Shown here in pieces: positions 37,659 through 46,482 of a DNA stretch of 64,000 nt. How positions within the stretch are numbered: position 1 is the first letter of the stretch; every line of letters begins with the position of its first letter. The notes beneath the pieces were generated by a model, which worked only from the letters and a program-made list of their open reading frames with translations, was not told where the DNA came from and ran no database searches. The stretch spans positions 1 to 64,000 of the forward strand of contig CACIHO010000007.1 of the NCBI GenBank assembly GCA_902586485.1. The letters are read 5' to 3'. The translations under genes and the position numbers were made by a program. Origin of the DNA: an uncultured Pelagibacteraceae bacterium. Lineage in GTDB: Bacteria; Pseudomonadota; Alphaproteobacteria; Pelagibacterales; Pelagibacteraceae.

Positions 37659-39617
37659 TTGAGCAAACTACACAATGATTTAGCTAATTGCATCAGATTT
37701 TTATCAATTGATGCCGTTCAAAAAGCAAATTCAGGTCACCCAGGAATGCCAATGGGTATGGCAGATGTTGCAACAGTGTTGTTCAAAAATTTTTTAAGAT
37801 TTAATCCAAAGAATCCAGATTGGTTAAATAGAGATAGATTTGTTTTGTCTGCTGGTCATGGTTCTATGCTTTTATATTCTTTGCTTTACCTAACGGGATA
37901 TAAAAGCATATCAATAAATAATATCAAAAAATTTAGGCAGCTTAATTCTATTTGTGCTGGACATCCTGAGTATCATCCGAAAACAGGTATTGAAACTACA
38001 ACGGGTCCTCTTGGACAAGGTATATCTAATGCAGTTGGTTTTGCAATAGCTGAAGAAATTTTAAAAAATAAATTAGGTAAAGATTTAATTAATCACAAAA
38101 CTTATGTTTTAGCTGGAGATGGATGCTTAATGGAAGGAATAAGTCATGAAGCGATGAGTTTAGCGGGACATTTAAAACTTAAAAATTTAGTTATGCTATT
38201 TGATAACAATTCAATTTCAATTGATGGTCCAACAAATCTCGCGGTTTCAGATAATTTTAAAAAAAGATTTGAAGGATATGGTTGGGATTATATTTCTATC
38301 AACGGTCATAATGAAAAAGAAATTTTTAAAGCACTAAAAAAAGTTCAAAAAGCTAAAAAACCTACTGTGGTTTCTTGTAAAACTAAGATTGGATATGGTT
38401 CACCGAATAAATCAGGAAAAGCATCGTCCCATGGAAGTCCATTGGGAGTAGATGAAATCAAGCTTGTAAGAAAAGCCTTAAATTGGAAAACCAAACCTTT
38501 TGATATCCCAAATAAAATTTTAAATGAATGGAGAAAAATTGGCCAAAGAGGTGAAATTTTAGAAAAAAAATGGAACAAAGTATTAAAAAGAAGAAAAATA
38601 AAATTTAATCAAACTTTAAAAAATAACTTTATTACAGTGCTTAAAAAAGAAAAAGAGAATGCAATAAAGGAGCCAAAAAGTTTAGCTACTAGAAAATGTT
38701 CAGAAATGACATTGAGCGCACTAACAAAACAAAAAAATAATTTGATTGGTGGCTCTGCAGATTTAGCGGGATCAAATAATACAAAAACTAAAAACCATAA
38801 AATAATTAAACCTGGAGATTTTGCTGGTGACTACATTCACTACGGAGTGAGAGAACATGCAATGAGCGGGGTTATGAATGGTATCGCACTTCACAGTAAT
38901 CTAATTCCCTATGGAGGTACTTTTTTGATATTTTCTGATTATTGCAAACCTTCGATCAGATTGTCTGCCTTAATGAAAAAAAGAGTCATTTATGTAATGA
39001 CTCATGACTCTATTGGGCTCGGAGAAGATGGCCCTACCCATCAACCTATAGAACAGCTTTCGGGCTTACGTGCTATACCTAACCTAAATGTATTCAGACC
39101 TGCAGACAGAATTGAAACTATCGAGTGTTGGGAACATGCATTAAAAAGCTCAAAAACACCTAGCGTGCTATCTTTAACAAGACAAAACTTAAATCCAGTA
39201 AGAAAAACATACCCAAATAAAAACTTATGCTCATTAGGTGCTTATGAAGTTTTAAGAACAAATAAAAAAATTAATCTAACAATATTAGCTAGTGGATCTG
39301 AAGTTAATCTAGCGTTGGAGATTAGCCATAAATTAGCCAAAGATAAAATATATTCCAAAGTGATATCAATGCCTTGCATGGAACTTTTTGAATTACAATC
39401 AAAATCTTATAAAAATAAAGTTTTAAAGGAAACAAAATTTAAAATATCCATTGAAGCTGGATCAAGCGATTGTTGGAAAAAATATGTAGGTGATAACGGT
39501 ATTACTTTTGGAATTGATGAATTCGGAAAAAGTGCACCCTATAAAGATATTTATAAATATTTTGGACTAGAGAGCACAAACATTAAAAGTATCACTAAAA
39601 AATTATTAAATAAATAA
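37659..39617 (+). CDS. tkt: Transketolase
   Basis: TPP enzyme moving two-carbon units in the non-oxidative pentose phosphate pathway; it also makes sedoheptulose 7-phosphate used for heptose sugars. 652 residues, TTG start giving SKLHNDLANCIRFLS. 'KANSGHPGMPMGMADVA', the TPP loop 'GDGCLMEGISHEAMSLAG', and 'THDSIGLGEDGPTHQPIEQLSGLRA' are clear. First gene of a plus-strand run tkt-gap-pgk-fba; one base separates it from gap. Confidence 0.97.
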   Translation: MSKLHNDLANCIRFLSIDAVQKANSGHPGMPMGMADVATVLFKNFLRFNPKNPDWLNRDRFVLSAGHGSMLLYSLLYLTGYKSISINNIKKFRQLNSICAGHPEYHPKTGIETTTGPLGQGISNAVGFAIAEEILKNKLGKDLINHKTYVLAGDGCLMEGISHEAMSLAGHLKLKNLVMLFDNNSISIDGPTNLAVSDNFKKRFEGYGWDYISINGHNEKEIFKALKKVQKAKKPTVVSCKTKIGYGSPNKSGKASSHGSPLGVDEIKLVRKALNWKTKPFDIPNKILNEWRKIGQRGEILEKKWNKVLKRRKIKFNQTLKNNFITVLKKEKENAIKEPKSLATRKCSEMTLSALTKQKNNLIGGSADLAGSNNTKTKNHKIIKPGDFAGDYIHYGVREHAMSGVMNGIALHSNLIPYGGTFLIFSDYCKPSIRLSALMKKRVIYVMTHDSIGLGEDGPTHQPIEQLSGLRAIPNLNVFRPADRIETIECWEHALKSSKTPSVLSLTRQNLNPVRKTYPNKNLCSLGAYEVLRTNKKINLTILASGSEVNLALEISHKLAKDKIYSKVISMPCMELFELQSKSYKNKVLKETKFKISIEAGSSDCWKKYVGDNGITFGIDEFGKSAPYKDIYKYFGLESTNIKSITKKLLNK

Positions 39618-39618
39618 A

Positions 39619-40626
39619 ATGACAATTAAAATTGGAATTAATGGAATGGGACGGATTGGTCGTATGGTTGTTAGATCGATTGTCGAAAGTAAAAATAAAA
39701 ATTTAAAAATTAATCATATAAACAACAGGTCAAATTCAGAAACTACATCTAAATTAATCAAATATGATTCAATACATGGAAAATTAATTGCTGATTTAGA
39801 ATATGATCCAAATCATTTAATAATTAATGAAAATAAAATTACATTTTCTCAAGAAACAAAAATTGAAGACATAAATTGGAAAAAACATGATGTTGATTAT
39901 GTTTTCGAATGCACTGGAAAATTTAATTCGAAAGAAAAACTTCTTGCTCATATAGAAAATGGTGCAAAAAAGGTGATCGTTTCTGCTCCATGTAAAAATG
40001 CTGATAAAACAATAGTATTTGGTGTTAATGAAAATATAATTACTAAAAAGGATAAAATAATATCTGCAGCTTCATGCACTACCAATTGTCTAGCGCCAGT
40101 AATCAGTGTTCTTGATAAAAATTTTGAAATTGAAAATGGTTTTATGACTACAATTCATGCATTTACTAGCGATCAGAGAATTTTAGATAACTCTCACAAA
40201 GATCCCAGAAGAGCAAGATCTGCAAGTCAATCAATCGTTCCTACCTCAACAGGAGCTTCGAAAGCAATAGGAGAAATAATACCAAACCTAAAAGGGAAAC
40301 TAGAAGGTGTTGCGATGAGGGTGCCCACTCCTAATGTTTCTCTTGTTGAATTAGTTTTTTGTACAAAAAAAGATATTAACATAAAAAAAATTAATGATGC
40401 CTTTGAACAAGCTTCAAAAAATAAATTAAAAAATATCTTAGAAGTTACTCATGAAAAATTAGTATCTATAGATTTTAATCATCATCCTGCTTCTGCAATA
40501 GTAGATGCTTCTTTAACAAGTGTAGTTGGAAGCAATATGGGCAAAATATCAGCCTGGTATGATAATGAATGGGGCTTTTCTAATAGAATGTGTGATATTG
40601 CTGAAACTGTTCATAAAATCTCTTAA
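39619..40626 (+). CDS. gap: Glyceraldehyde-3-phosphate dehydrogenase
   Basis: Reversibly oxidises GAP to 1,3-bisphosphoglycerate. 335 residues: 'INGMGRIGRMVVRS' Rossmann start, catalytic Cys in SAASCTTNCLAPV, 'TGASKAIGEIIPNLKGKLEG' and 'WYDNEWGFSNRM'. In NAD-dependent forms the residue after the second strand's Asn is Asp; here it is His 33 (KINHINN), which removes the charge that repels the NADP phosphate. A gluconeogenic, NADPH-using role is therefore possible. Ends adjoining the pgk start. Confidence 0.96.
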   Translation: MTIKIGINGMGRIGRMVVRSIVESKNKNLKINHINNRSNSETTSKLIKYDSIHGKLIADLEYDPNHLIINENKITFSQETKIEDINWKKHDVDYVFECTGKFNSKEKLLAHIENGAKKVIVSAPCKNADKTIVFGVNENIITKKDKIISAASCTTNCLAPVISVLDKNFEIENGFMTTIHAFTSDQRILDNSHKDPRRARSASQSIVPTSTGASKAIGEIIPNLKGKLEGVAMRVPTPNVSLVELVFCTKKDINIKKINDAFEQASKNKLKNILEVTHEKLVSIDFNHHPASAIVDASLTSVVGSNMGKISAWYDNEWGFSNRMCDIAETVHKIS

Positions 40627-41804
40627 TGAGAAGTATTATAAACGAAAAAAATCTTAACAATAAAAAAATATTATTAAGACTAGATTTAAATGTTCCTTTG
40701 GAAAGAGATAAGATAACAGACACAACAAGAATAGATAAAATTCTACCTACATTAAATTTTTTGATTAAAAAAAAAGCTAAAATTATAATTTTATCTCATG
40801 TTGGAAGACCAAAAGGCAAAATTGTCAAAGAACTCTCACTAAAACCAATTTGTGAAGAATTGCAAAATAAATTAAGAAAAAAAGTAAAACTTATTAGTGA
40901 AAATATTAAAGAAATAAAAAGTAAAAATTTCTTTAATGAATATAATGAAGACATTTTTATTTTAGAAAATATTAGATTTTATTCTGAAGAAGAGCAAAAT
41001 GAAAATAAGTTTGCTAAACTGCTATCAAATCTTGGAGATATATATGTCAATGACGCTTTCTCATGTTCCCATAGATCTCATGCCTCAATTTGTGAAATTC
41101 CAAAATTCTTACCCTCGTTTTCTGGGTTACAGCTAGACTTAGAAGTGAGTGCGCTTAATAAAATAACCTCTGAAATTACTAGACCAATTACTTGTATTAT
41201 TGGGGGGTCTAAAATTTCAACTAAGATTAATGTTATTAAAAATTTAATTTCTAAATTTGATAATATTATAATTGTTGGAGGTATGGCTAATAATTTTATA
41301 GAATATTTTGGAAATAATGTTGGAAAATCTATTAAAGAAAAAAATTGCGATAAAATAGTTGAAGAAATCATCTCTCTTTCAAAAAAAGAAAAATGTAAAA
41401 TAATCTATCCAGAGGATGTGATTGTATCTAAAGATTTAAATGGATCTCCTCAAAAGAAAATATTGAACGAAATATTATCTGATGAAATGATATTAGATAT
41501 TGGTCCAAAAACTATAGATCAAATAACAAAAATTATTGATAACAGTAAAACTATACTTTGGAATGGACCCGCAGGATATTTTGAAAATCCAAATTTTGCT
41601 TATGGAAGTATTCAAATAGCAAAAAAAATAATTGCAAATAATAAAGCAAACAAAATTTTTTCAGTTGCTGGTGGTGGGGACACAGTTTCTTTATTAAATA
41701 ATTTGAATGCTGTTAATGAGTTTAATTTTGTTTCAACTGCAGGTGGAGCTTTTTTAGAATATCTTGAAGGTAAAAACCTTCCTGGTATAACCGCATTAAA
41801 TTAA
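40626..41804 (+). CDS. pgk: Phosphoglycerate kinase
   Basis: Reversible ATP/1,3-bisphosphoglycerate phosphotransfer. 392 residues. 'RLDLNVPLERDKITDTTRI' (substrate loop), 'ILSHVGRPKG', 'FVNDAFSCSHRSHASI'-type block ('YVNDAFSCSHRSHASI'), 'IIGGSKISTKINVIKNL', 'LWNGPAGYFE' and the nucleotide loop 'VAGGGDTVSLL'. Its start overlaps the gap stop by one base (TAATG). Confidence 0.97.
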   Translation: MRSIINEKNLNNKKILLRLDLNVPLERDKITDTTRIDKILPTLNFLIKKKAKIIILSHVGRPKGKIVKELSLKPICEELQNKLRKKVKLISENIKEIKSKNFFNEYNEDIFILENIRFYSEEEQNENKFAKLLSNLGDIYVNDAFSCSHRSHASICEIPKFLPSFSGLQLDLEVSALNKITSEITRPITCIIGGSKISTKINVIKNLISKFDNIIIVGGMANNFIEYFGNNVGKSIKEKNCDKIVEEIISLSKKEKCKIIYPEDVIVSKDLNGSPQKKILNEILSDEMILDIGPKTIDQITKIIDNSKTILWNGPAGYFENPNFAYGSIQIAKKIIANNKANKIFSVAGGGDTVSLLNNLNAVNEFNFVSTAGGAFLEYLEGKNLPGITALN

Positions 41805-41805
41805 A

Positions 41806-42816
41806 ATGTCTGAATTAAATAAAATTGCACTTAAAATAATTTCCAATGGCAAAGGCATTCTTGCAGCTGATGAAAGCAATGGAACTATGACAAAAAGGCT
41901 TGAAGCAGTAAATGTCGAGTCAACACCAGAAAATAGACTTGCCTTCAGAGAAACTCTTTTTTCATCAGATGGAATGAAAGATTGTATTGGTGGTGTTATT
42001 CTTTACGATGAAACCATAAATCAAATTTCAAGCACAGGAAAATCAATAACAGATTTAATATCTAGTTTTAGTGCAGTTCCTGGAATTAAGGTTGATACTG
42101 GTGCGAAAGATTTAGCAAATTCCCCTAAAGAAAAAATTACAGAGGGATTAGATGGACTTAGAGATCGATTAAAAAAATATTATGATATTGGAGCAAGATT
42201 TACAAAATGGAGAGGTGTCTATTCTATTGGTGAAAAATATCCAAGCAAACTTGCAATCAGTAGTAATGCTCATGCACTTGCTAGGTACTCTGCACTAGTT
42301 CAAGAAAGTGGAATGGTTCCAATAGTAGAACCTGAGGTATTGATGGATGGAAACCACTCTGCAGAAATTTGTTTAAACAAAACATCAGAGGTAATTAAAA
42401 AGTGTTTTGAGGAACTAATTTTACATAAAGTTGATCTCTCAGGCATAATATTAAAACCAAATATGATTTTGCCTGGTAACCTATCAGAAAATAAAATTTC
42501 TAATGAAGAAGTTTCTATCAAAACATTGGAATGTCTTAAAAATTCTGTACCCAATGAAGTTCCAGGGATAGCTTTTTTATCTGGAGGGCAATCTGAAATT
42601 GAGGCTACAGAAAATTTAAATTTAATAAATAAAAATAACAACACTAATTTTATAATGACCTATTCATATGGAAGAGCTCTTCAACAAAGTGCTTTGAAAG
42701 TTTGGTCTAAAGATATTAAAAATGTAGAGGCAACTCAAAATACTTTTAATCATAGAGCTAAAATGTGTACCTTAGCTGCTCAAGGAAAATGGTCGAGCGA
42801 ACTTGAAAATAAATAA
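41806..42816 (+). CDS. Class I fructose-bisphosphate aldolase
   Basis: Reversible cleavage/formation of fructose 1,6-bisphosphate through a lysine Schiff base. 336 residues. 'GILAADESNGTMTKRLEAVNVESTPENR' near the N-terminus, 'RFTKWRGVYSI', 'PIVEPEVLMDG' and the Schiff-base Lys near 217 in 'GIILKPNMILPG'; C-terminal 'FLSGGQSEIEATENLN'. Metal-independent class I aldolases of this animal-like type occur in several marine alphaproteobacteria. It overlaps the next gene by 14 bases. Confidence 0.95.
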   Translation: MSELNKIALKIISNGKGILAADESNGTMTKRLEAVNVESTPENRLAFRETLFSSDGMKDCIGGVILYDETINQISSTGKSITDLISSFSAVPGIKVDTGAKDLANSPKEKITEGLDGLRDRLKKYYDIGARFTKWRGVYSIGEKYPSKLAISSNAHALARYSALVQESGMVPIVEPEVLMDGNHSAEICLNKTSEVIKKCFEELILHKVDLSGIILKPNMILPGNLSENKISNEEVSIKTLECLKNSVPNEVPGIAFLSGGQSEIEATENLNLINKNNNTNFIMTYSYGRALQQSALKVWSKDIKNVEATQNTFNHRAKMCTLAAQGKWSSELENK

Positions 42817-43417
42817 AAATAAATTTATTTATCTTATTTCGCCTAATAAAATACCTAATTCTTTCTTTAGCAATCTAAAGTTGGTTTTAAAAACTGGAAA
42901 AGTAAGTTTTTTTCAGCTCAGACTTAAAAGTTATTCTCAGAATAAGAAAATAATAATTGGAAAAAAAATTAAAAATATTTGTAAAAAAAATAACGTAAAA
43001 TTTATAATTAATGATGACCCTTTACTTGCTTTAAAACTAGATGCTGATGGTTGTCATCTAGGTCAAAAAGATATGAATATTAAGGCTGCCAAAAAAATAC
43101 TTGGTAAAAAAATTATAGGAATTACTTGTCATAATTCTATGATTTTGGCAAAAAAAGCAATTAAAGCTAAAGCTGATTACATTGCCTTTGGTGCTTTTAA
43201 TCAATCTAAAACTAAAAAAACTAAGTATGTAGCTTCTGTAAAGATTTTAAATAAAGTTAAAAAACTTACAAATATACCAACAGTAGCTATTGGTGGAATT
43301 AATGCTGTTAATTATAAAAATCTATTATTGAATAATGCGAATTTTTTAGCTATCTCAGGCTACATTTGGAAAAATAAAAAATATAAACCATTACAAGCTG
43401 TAGAGAGATTAAAATGA
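42803..43417 (+). CDS. thiE: Thiamine-phosphate synthase
   Basis: Couples HMP-pyrophosphate with the thiazole phosphate. 204 residues, TIM barrel: 'FFQLRLK', 'FIINDDPLLALKLDADGCHLGQKDM', 'GITCHN', 'YIAFGAFNQSKTKKTK' and 'VAIGGINAVN'. The N-terminus is Lys-rich and weakly conserved. The start lies inside the end of the aldolase gene and its stop overlaps the efp start by four bases. Works with thiD (23066) in thiamine synthesis from pyrimidine precursor. Confidence 0.9.
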   Translation: MKINKNKFIYLISPNKIPNSFFSNLKLVLKTGKVSFFQLRLKSYSQNKKIIIGKKIKNICKKNNVKFIINDDPLLALKLDADGCHLGQKDMNIKAAKKILGKKIIGITCHNSMILAKKAIKAKADYIAFGAFNQSKTKKTKYVASVKILNKVKKLTNIPTVAIGGINAVNYKNLLLNNANFLAISGYIWKNKKYKPLQAVERLK

Positions 43418-43974
43418 AAATTAATGCTGGAGAAATAAGAGTTGGAATGCTCTTAGAATATAAAAATGACTTATGGCAAGTTTTAAAAACCCAACATGTA
43501 AAACCAGGAAAAGGTGGTGCATTTGCTCAAGTTGAAATGAAAAGCTTAAATAAAAATACAAAATTAAATGAAAGATTTAGATCTAGTGAAACAGTTGAAA
43601 AAGCTTCTTTAGACGAAACAAATTTTAATTATATTTATGGAGACGAAAATAATTATTTTTTTATGAACCCAAAATCATTTGAGCAAATACAAATTAAAAA
43701 AGAAACAGTTGGTGATAAAGGAAAACTTTTAACTGAAAATCTTGAAGTTTTAGTAAGTTTTTATAATGAAAATCCAATCTCAATTGAACTTCCTAATCAA
43801 GTACAATGTAAAATTGAAACAACGGATGCAGCACTTAAAGGACAAACTATATCTTCTTCGTATAAACCAGCAACTTTGAGTAATGGATTAAACATTCAAG
43901 TACCTCCGTTTATTGAAGCTGGGGATGAAGTGATAATTGATTCGAGAAATTTAGAATACGTAAAAAAAATTTAA
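43414..43974 (+). CDS. efp: Translation elongation factor P
   Basis: Relieves ribosome stalling at polyproline. 186 residues, three beta-barrel domains. N-terminal 'EIRVGMLLEYKNDLWQVLKTQHVKPGKGGAF' has the exposed loop Lys near residue 33 that can be lysylated; C-terminal 'TDAALKGQTISSSYKPATLSNGLNIQVPPFIEAGDEV' is invariant. The modification genes epmA/epmB are not in this window. Confidence 0.97.
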   Translation: MKINAGEIRVGMLLEYKNDLWQVLKTQHVKPGKGGAFAQVEMKSLNKNTKLNERFRSSETVEKASLDETNFNYIYGDENNYFFMNPKSFEQIQIKKETVGDKGKLLTENLEVLVSFYNENPISIELPNQVQCKIETTDAALKGQTISSSYKPATLSNGLNIQVPPFIEAGDEVIIDSRNLEYVKKI

Positions 43975-43977
43975 TTA

Positions 43978-44718
43978 ATGAATTCAATATCAGCAAATTT
44001 AAACGTAATGATTAAGGCTAGCGAAAAAGCATCTAAATTATTAATTAGAGATTTTGGTGAAGTAGAAAAATTACAAGTTTCAAAAAAAGGTCCTGCTGAT
44101 TTTGTTTCAAATGCAGACATTAAAGCAGAAAAAATAATTATAGATGAGCTTAAGAAAGCAAAGCCAAGTTATTCTATTTTAAGTGAGGAAAGTGGTTTGG
44201 AAAGCAATAAAGACAAAGATAATGTTTGGATAATTGATCCAATTGATGGCACGATAAATTTTTTGCATGGTATTCCACATTTTTCAATTTCTATAGCTCT
44301 CAAATCAAATGACGAAATAATTTCAGGATTAGTTTTTGATCCAATAAAAAATGAATTATTTTATGCTGAAAAAAACAATGGTGCTTTTTTCAATAACCAA
44401 AGAATAAGAGTTTCAAAAAAAAGTGAAATCAACGATTGTTTGTTTGGAGCAGGGGGAAAAATAAATAAAAAACTTTATTTTCAATTTAGAAGATTAGGAA
44501 GTGCTGCCTTGGATATGGCATATGTTGCAGCTGGAAGATATGATGGTTTTTTTCAAAACAATTTGAATATATGGGATGTTGCAGCAGGAATTATACTAAT
44601 TAAAGAGGCTGGTGGATTAATTAACGAAATTAACCTTTCTCAGACTAAAAATCTAGATGTAATTGCATCTAATCCTGATATTCATCAGAAAATGTTAGAA
44701 AAAATTGATAATTTTTAA
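43978..44718 (+). CDS. suhB: Inositol monophosphatase family protein (SuhB-like)
   Basis: Mg-dependent phosphatase; SuhB also acts in rRNA transcription antitermination in E. coli. 246 residues: 'GPADFVSNADIKAEKII', 'ILSEESG', the metal motif DPIDGT (87-92) followed by INFLHG, and 'NIWDVAAGIILIKEAGG'. The conserved place next to efp supports the SuhB label. The natural substrate is uncertain. Confidence 0.9.
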   Translation: MNSISANLNVMIKASEKASKLLIRDFGEVEKLQVSKKGPADFVSNADIKAEKIIIDELKKAKPSYSILSEESGLESNKDKDNVWIIDPIDGTINFLHGIPHFSISIALKSNDEIISGLVFDPIKNELFYAEKNNGAFFNNQRIRVSKKSEINDCLFGAGGKINKKLYFQFRRLGSAALDMAYVAAGRYDGFFQNNLNIWDVAAGIILIKEAGGLINEINLSQTKNLDVIASNPDIHQKMLEKIDNF

Positions 44719-44746
44719 TTGTTTTAAAATAAACTTTTGTTATAAG
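44719..44746 (+). promoter_or_regulatory. Probable promoter of rpmE
   Basis: TTGTTT at 44719-44724 and TATAAG at 44741-44746, 16 bases apart, ending seven bases before the rpmE ATG. No Shine-Dalgarno is visible in those seven bases. If this promoter is used, rpmE would have a leaderless or nearly leaderless message. Confidence 0.5.
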
Positions 44747-44753
44747 TCTCGTC

Positions 44754-44984
44754 ATGAAAAAAGACATACACCCTAGCTACCACACGATAAAAGTTGAGAT
44801 GACCGATGGTACTCAATTTGAAACTAAATCAACTTGGGGATCCGAGGGTGATATATTAAAGCTTGAAATTGATCCTAAATCTCATGCAGCTTGGACAGGT
44901 GGAAAACAAAAATTGATGGATAAAGGTAGAATAAGTAAATTTAACAAAAAATTTCAAAATTTTAAATCAGAAAAGAAAAGCTAA
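44754..44984 (+). CDS. rpmE: 50S ribosomal protein L31
   Basis: 76 residues: '[22 protein letters not shown]', '[28 protein letters not shown]' and a basic tail. It is the cysteine-free (C-minus) form with no zinc-binding CxxC. A strong -10-like sequence lies just before the start. Followed without a gap by the TrcR-family gene. Confidence 0.94.
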   Translation: MKKDIHPSYHTIKVEMTDGTQFETKSTWGSEGDILKLEIDPKSHAAWTGGKQKLMDKGRISKFNKKFQNFKSEKKS

Positions 44985-45560
44985 ATGTCAAATGCACCTT
45001 TAATGCCAATGGCTACAGCTGTATGGTTAGTGGAAAATACAACATTGACATTTAAACAAATTGCAAATTTTTGTAAACTACATGAAGTTGAAATACAAGG
45101 CATTGCTGACGGAGAAGTAGCCAAAGGTATAAAAGCATATAATCCCATTATTTCAGGTCAGCTAACTAGAGAAGAAATAGAGCTATCATCTAAAGATGAA
45201 AACAGACAATTACAGATTAAAAGTAATGATATTGAGATATCAAACAGCGAAAAAAAGATAAAAAGATATGTTCCTCTTTCAAAGAGACAAGATAAACCAG
45301 ACTCAGCTCTTTGGCTTATAAAGCATCACAGTGTTCTTAAAGATAGCCAAATTGCAAAACTCGTTGGAATAACAAAAAATTCAGTGACTTCTATCAGAAA
45401 TAAAAGTTATTGGAACTACAATAATTTAAATCCAAAAGATCCAGTGGCTTTAAATTTATTTACTCAAAAAGATTTAATTGAAGCCTTAGAAAAAGCAGCA
45501 AGAAGGATAAAAAGAGAAAAAAAAGAAAAGGAAAAACAAGCTAATCTTAAAGCCATATAA
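44985..45560 (+). CDS. TrcR-family cell-cycle transcriptional regulator (DUF1013)
   Basis: 191 residues of an alphaproteobacterial family. 'LMPMATAVWLVENTTLTFKQIANFCKLHEVEIQGIADGEVAKGIKAYNPI' and a second helix-turn-helix-like half 'DSALWLIKHHSVLKDSQIAKLVGITKNSVTSIRNKSYWN' suggest two related DNA-binding modules in tandem. The C-terminus is a Lys/Glu helix. In some relatives it is annotated as a cell-cycle regulator; its targets here are unknown. Confidence 0.88.
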   Translation: MSNAPLMPMATAVWLVENTTLTFKQIANFCKLHEVEIQGIADGEVAKGIKAYNPIISGQLTREEIELSSKDENRQLQIKSNDIEISNSEKKIKRYVPLSKRQDKPDSALWLIKHHSVLKDSQIAKLVGITKNSVTSIRNKSYWNYNNLNPKDPVALNLFTQKDLIEALEKAARRIKREKKEKEKQANLKAI

Positions 45561-45611
45561 TGAATAAAATTGATAGACATCAAATATTAAAAATGATATT
45601 CAACCATTTTT

Positions 45612-45818
45612 TTGGAGGTTGTTATTAAAATAGAGGTTAAAGATAATAATGTTGAGCAGGCTTTGAGAGTTTTAAAAAGAAAACTTCAAAGAGACGGTTT
45701 TTTCAAAGTGATTAAACTTAAGAATACATATGAAAAACCATCTGAAAAAAAGAAAAGAATTCTTCAAGAAAACATTAAAAGAGTTAAAAAACTTAACAAG
45801 TTGAAGAATAGGGTCTAA
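45612..45818 (+). CDS. rpsU: 30S ribosomal protein S21
   Basis: Small basic ribosomal protein near the anti-Shine-Dalgarno region of 16S rRNA. 'EVKDNNVEQALRVLKRKLQRDGFF' and 'YEKPSEKKKR' are diagnostic. The first possible start is a TTG with no ribosome site before it. A perfect GGAGG (45614-45618) lies inside that frame, five bases before an in-frame ATT at 45624. Starting at ATT gives 64 residues and lines up with the start of other alphaproteobacterial S21 proteins (M-Q-V-L-V-R-D-N-N versus [ATT]-K-I-E-V-K-D-N-N). The true start is therefore probably AUU. Confidence 0.92.
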   Translation: MEVVIKIEVKDNNVEQALRVLKRKLQRDGFFKVIKLKNTYEKPSEKKKRILQENIKRVKKLNKLKNRV

Positions 45819-45823
45819 AAAAA

Positions 45824-46399
45824 TCAGTTTTTTTTCATATCCTCAATTAAAAACTGTAAAAGAACATGCATTAAAACATGATGGGAGTCTTCAGAGAGAC
45901 CGTAATTTTTAGCATTAACATGAAGTGAAATAGTTGCATTTTTATTCAAATAACCACCATTAAATCCACTAAAACCTACAGTTTTGATATTTTTTTTATT
46001 TGTAAAATTTACTACTTCCTTAATATTTTTAGAATTACCAGATGAACTAATAACTAAAAGTATATCTCCCTTTTTATATAAAGACTGTAGCTGATATTTA
46101 AATACATATTTATAATCCATATCATTTGCTATTGCCGACATTGTTTCGATGCTATTTGATAAACTAATTATTTTAGGATTAAACTTTGATCTTTGTCTAA
46201 AATATTTTAGAAAATCGCATACATAATGATTAGCTATAGCTGCAGAACCACCATTACCACAAACATAAATTGTATTACCTTTTTTAATTGCTGATTTAAT
46301 TAAATCTGAAGCTAACTTAAGTTTTTTGACATCCAAATTTAAAATGGCTTGATTTAATCTGTTTACATAGTTTTTAAAAAATAAAGTTAAATTAGACAT
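45824..46399 (-). CDS. gmhA: SIS-domain phosphoheptose isomerase (GmhA-like)
   Basis: 191 residues: 'YVCGNGGSAAIANHYVCDFLKYF' (sugar-phosphate loop), 'SLSNSIETMSAIANDMDYKYVFKYQL', 'ISSSGNSKNIKEV' and 'LSEDSHHVLMHVLLQFLIEDM'. The family converts sedoheptulose 7-phosphate to D-glycero-D-manno-heptose 7-phosphate; related SIS proteins (DiaA) regulate DnaA. The conserved His/Glu near the end supports an isomerase. Convergent with rpsU. A second, distinct SIS protein lies at 55033. Confidence 0.82.
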   Translation of the reverse strand: MSNLTLFFKNYVNRLNQAILNLDVKKLKLASDLIKSAIKKGNTIYVCGNGGSAAIANHYVCDFLKYFRQRSKFNPKIISLSNSIETMSAIANDMDYKYVFKYQLQSLYKKGDILLVISSSGNSKNIKEVVNFTNKKNIKTVGFSGFNGGYLNKNATISLHVNAKNYGLSEDSHHVLMHVLLQFLIEDMKKN

Positions 46400-46470
46400 G
46401 CTATAAAATAGGCTAAAAATATAAAAAAGCTAATTAAAAATTTTTTTCTTTATTACTTGTTTTTTTTATG

Positions 46471-46476
46471 TATAAG
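46471..46476 (+). promoter_or_regulatory. -10 element of initiator tRNA gene
   Basis: TATAAG with six bases between it and the first base of the tRNA, placing +1 at or next to the mature 5' end. The -35 region is T-rich (TTTATT at 46449-46454) and poor. The same TATAAG plus six bases is seen before the 5S rRNA. Confidence 0.5.
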
Positions 46477-46482
46477 AACCAT

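Noticed and set aside
45561..45611. Riboswitch or autoregulatory leader before rpsU
   Set aside because: The 51-base gap shows no stable stem or S21-binding-like structure by eye; only the GGAGG just downstream is clear.
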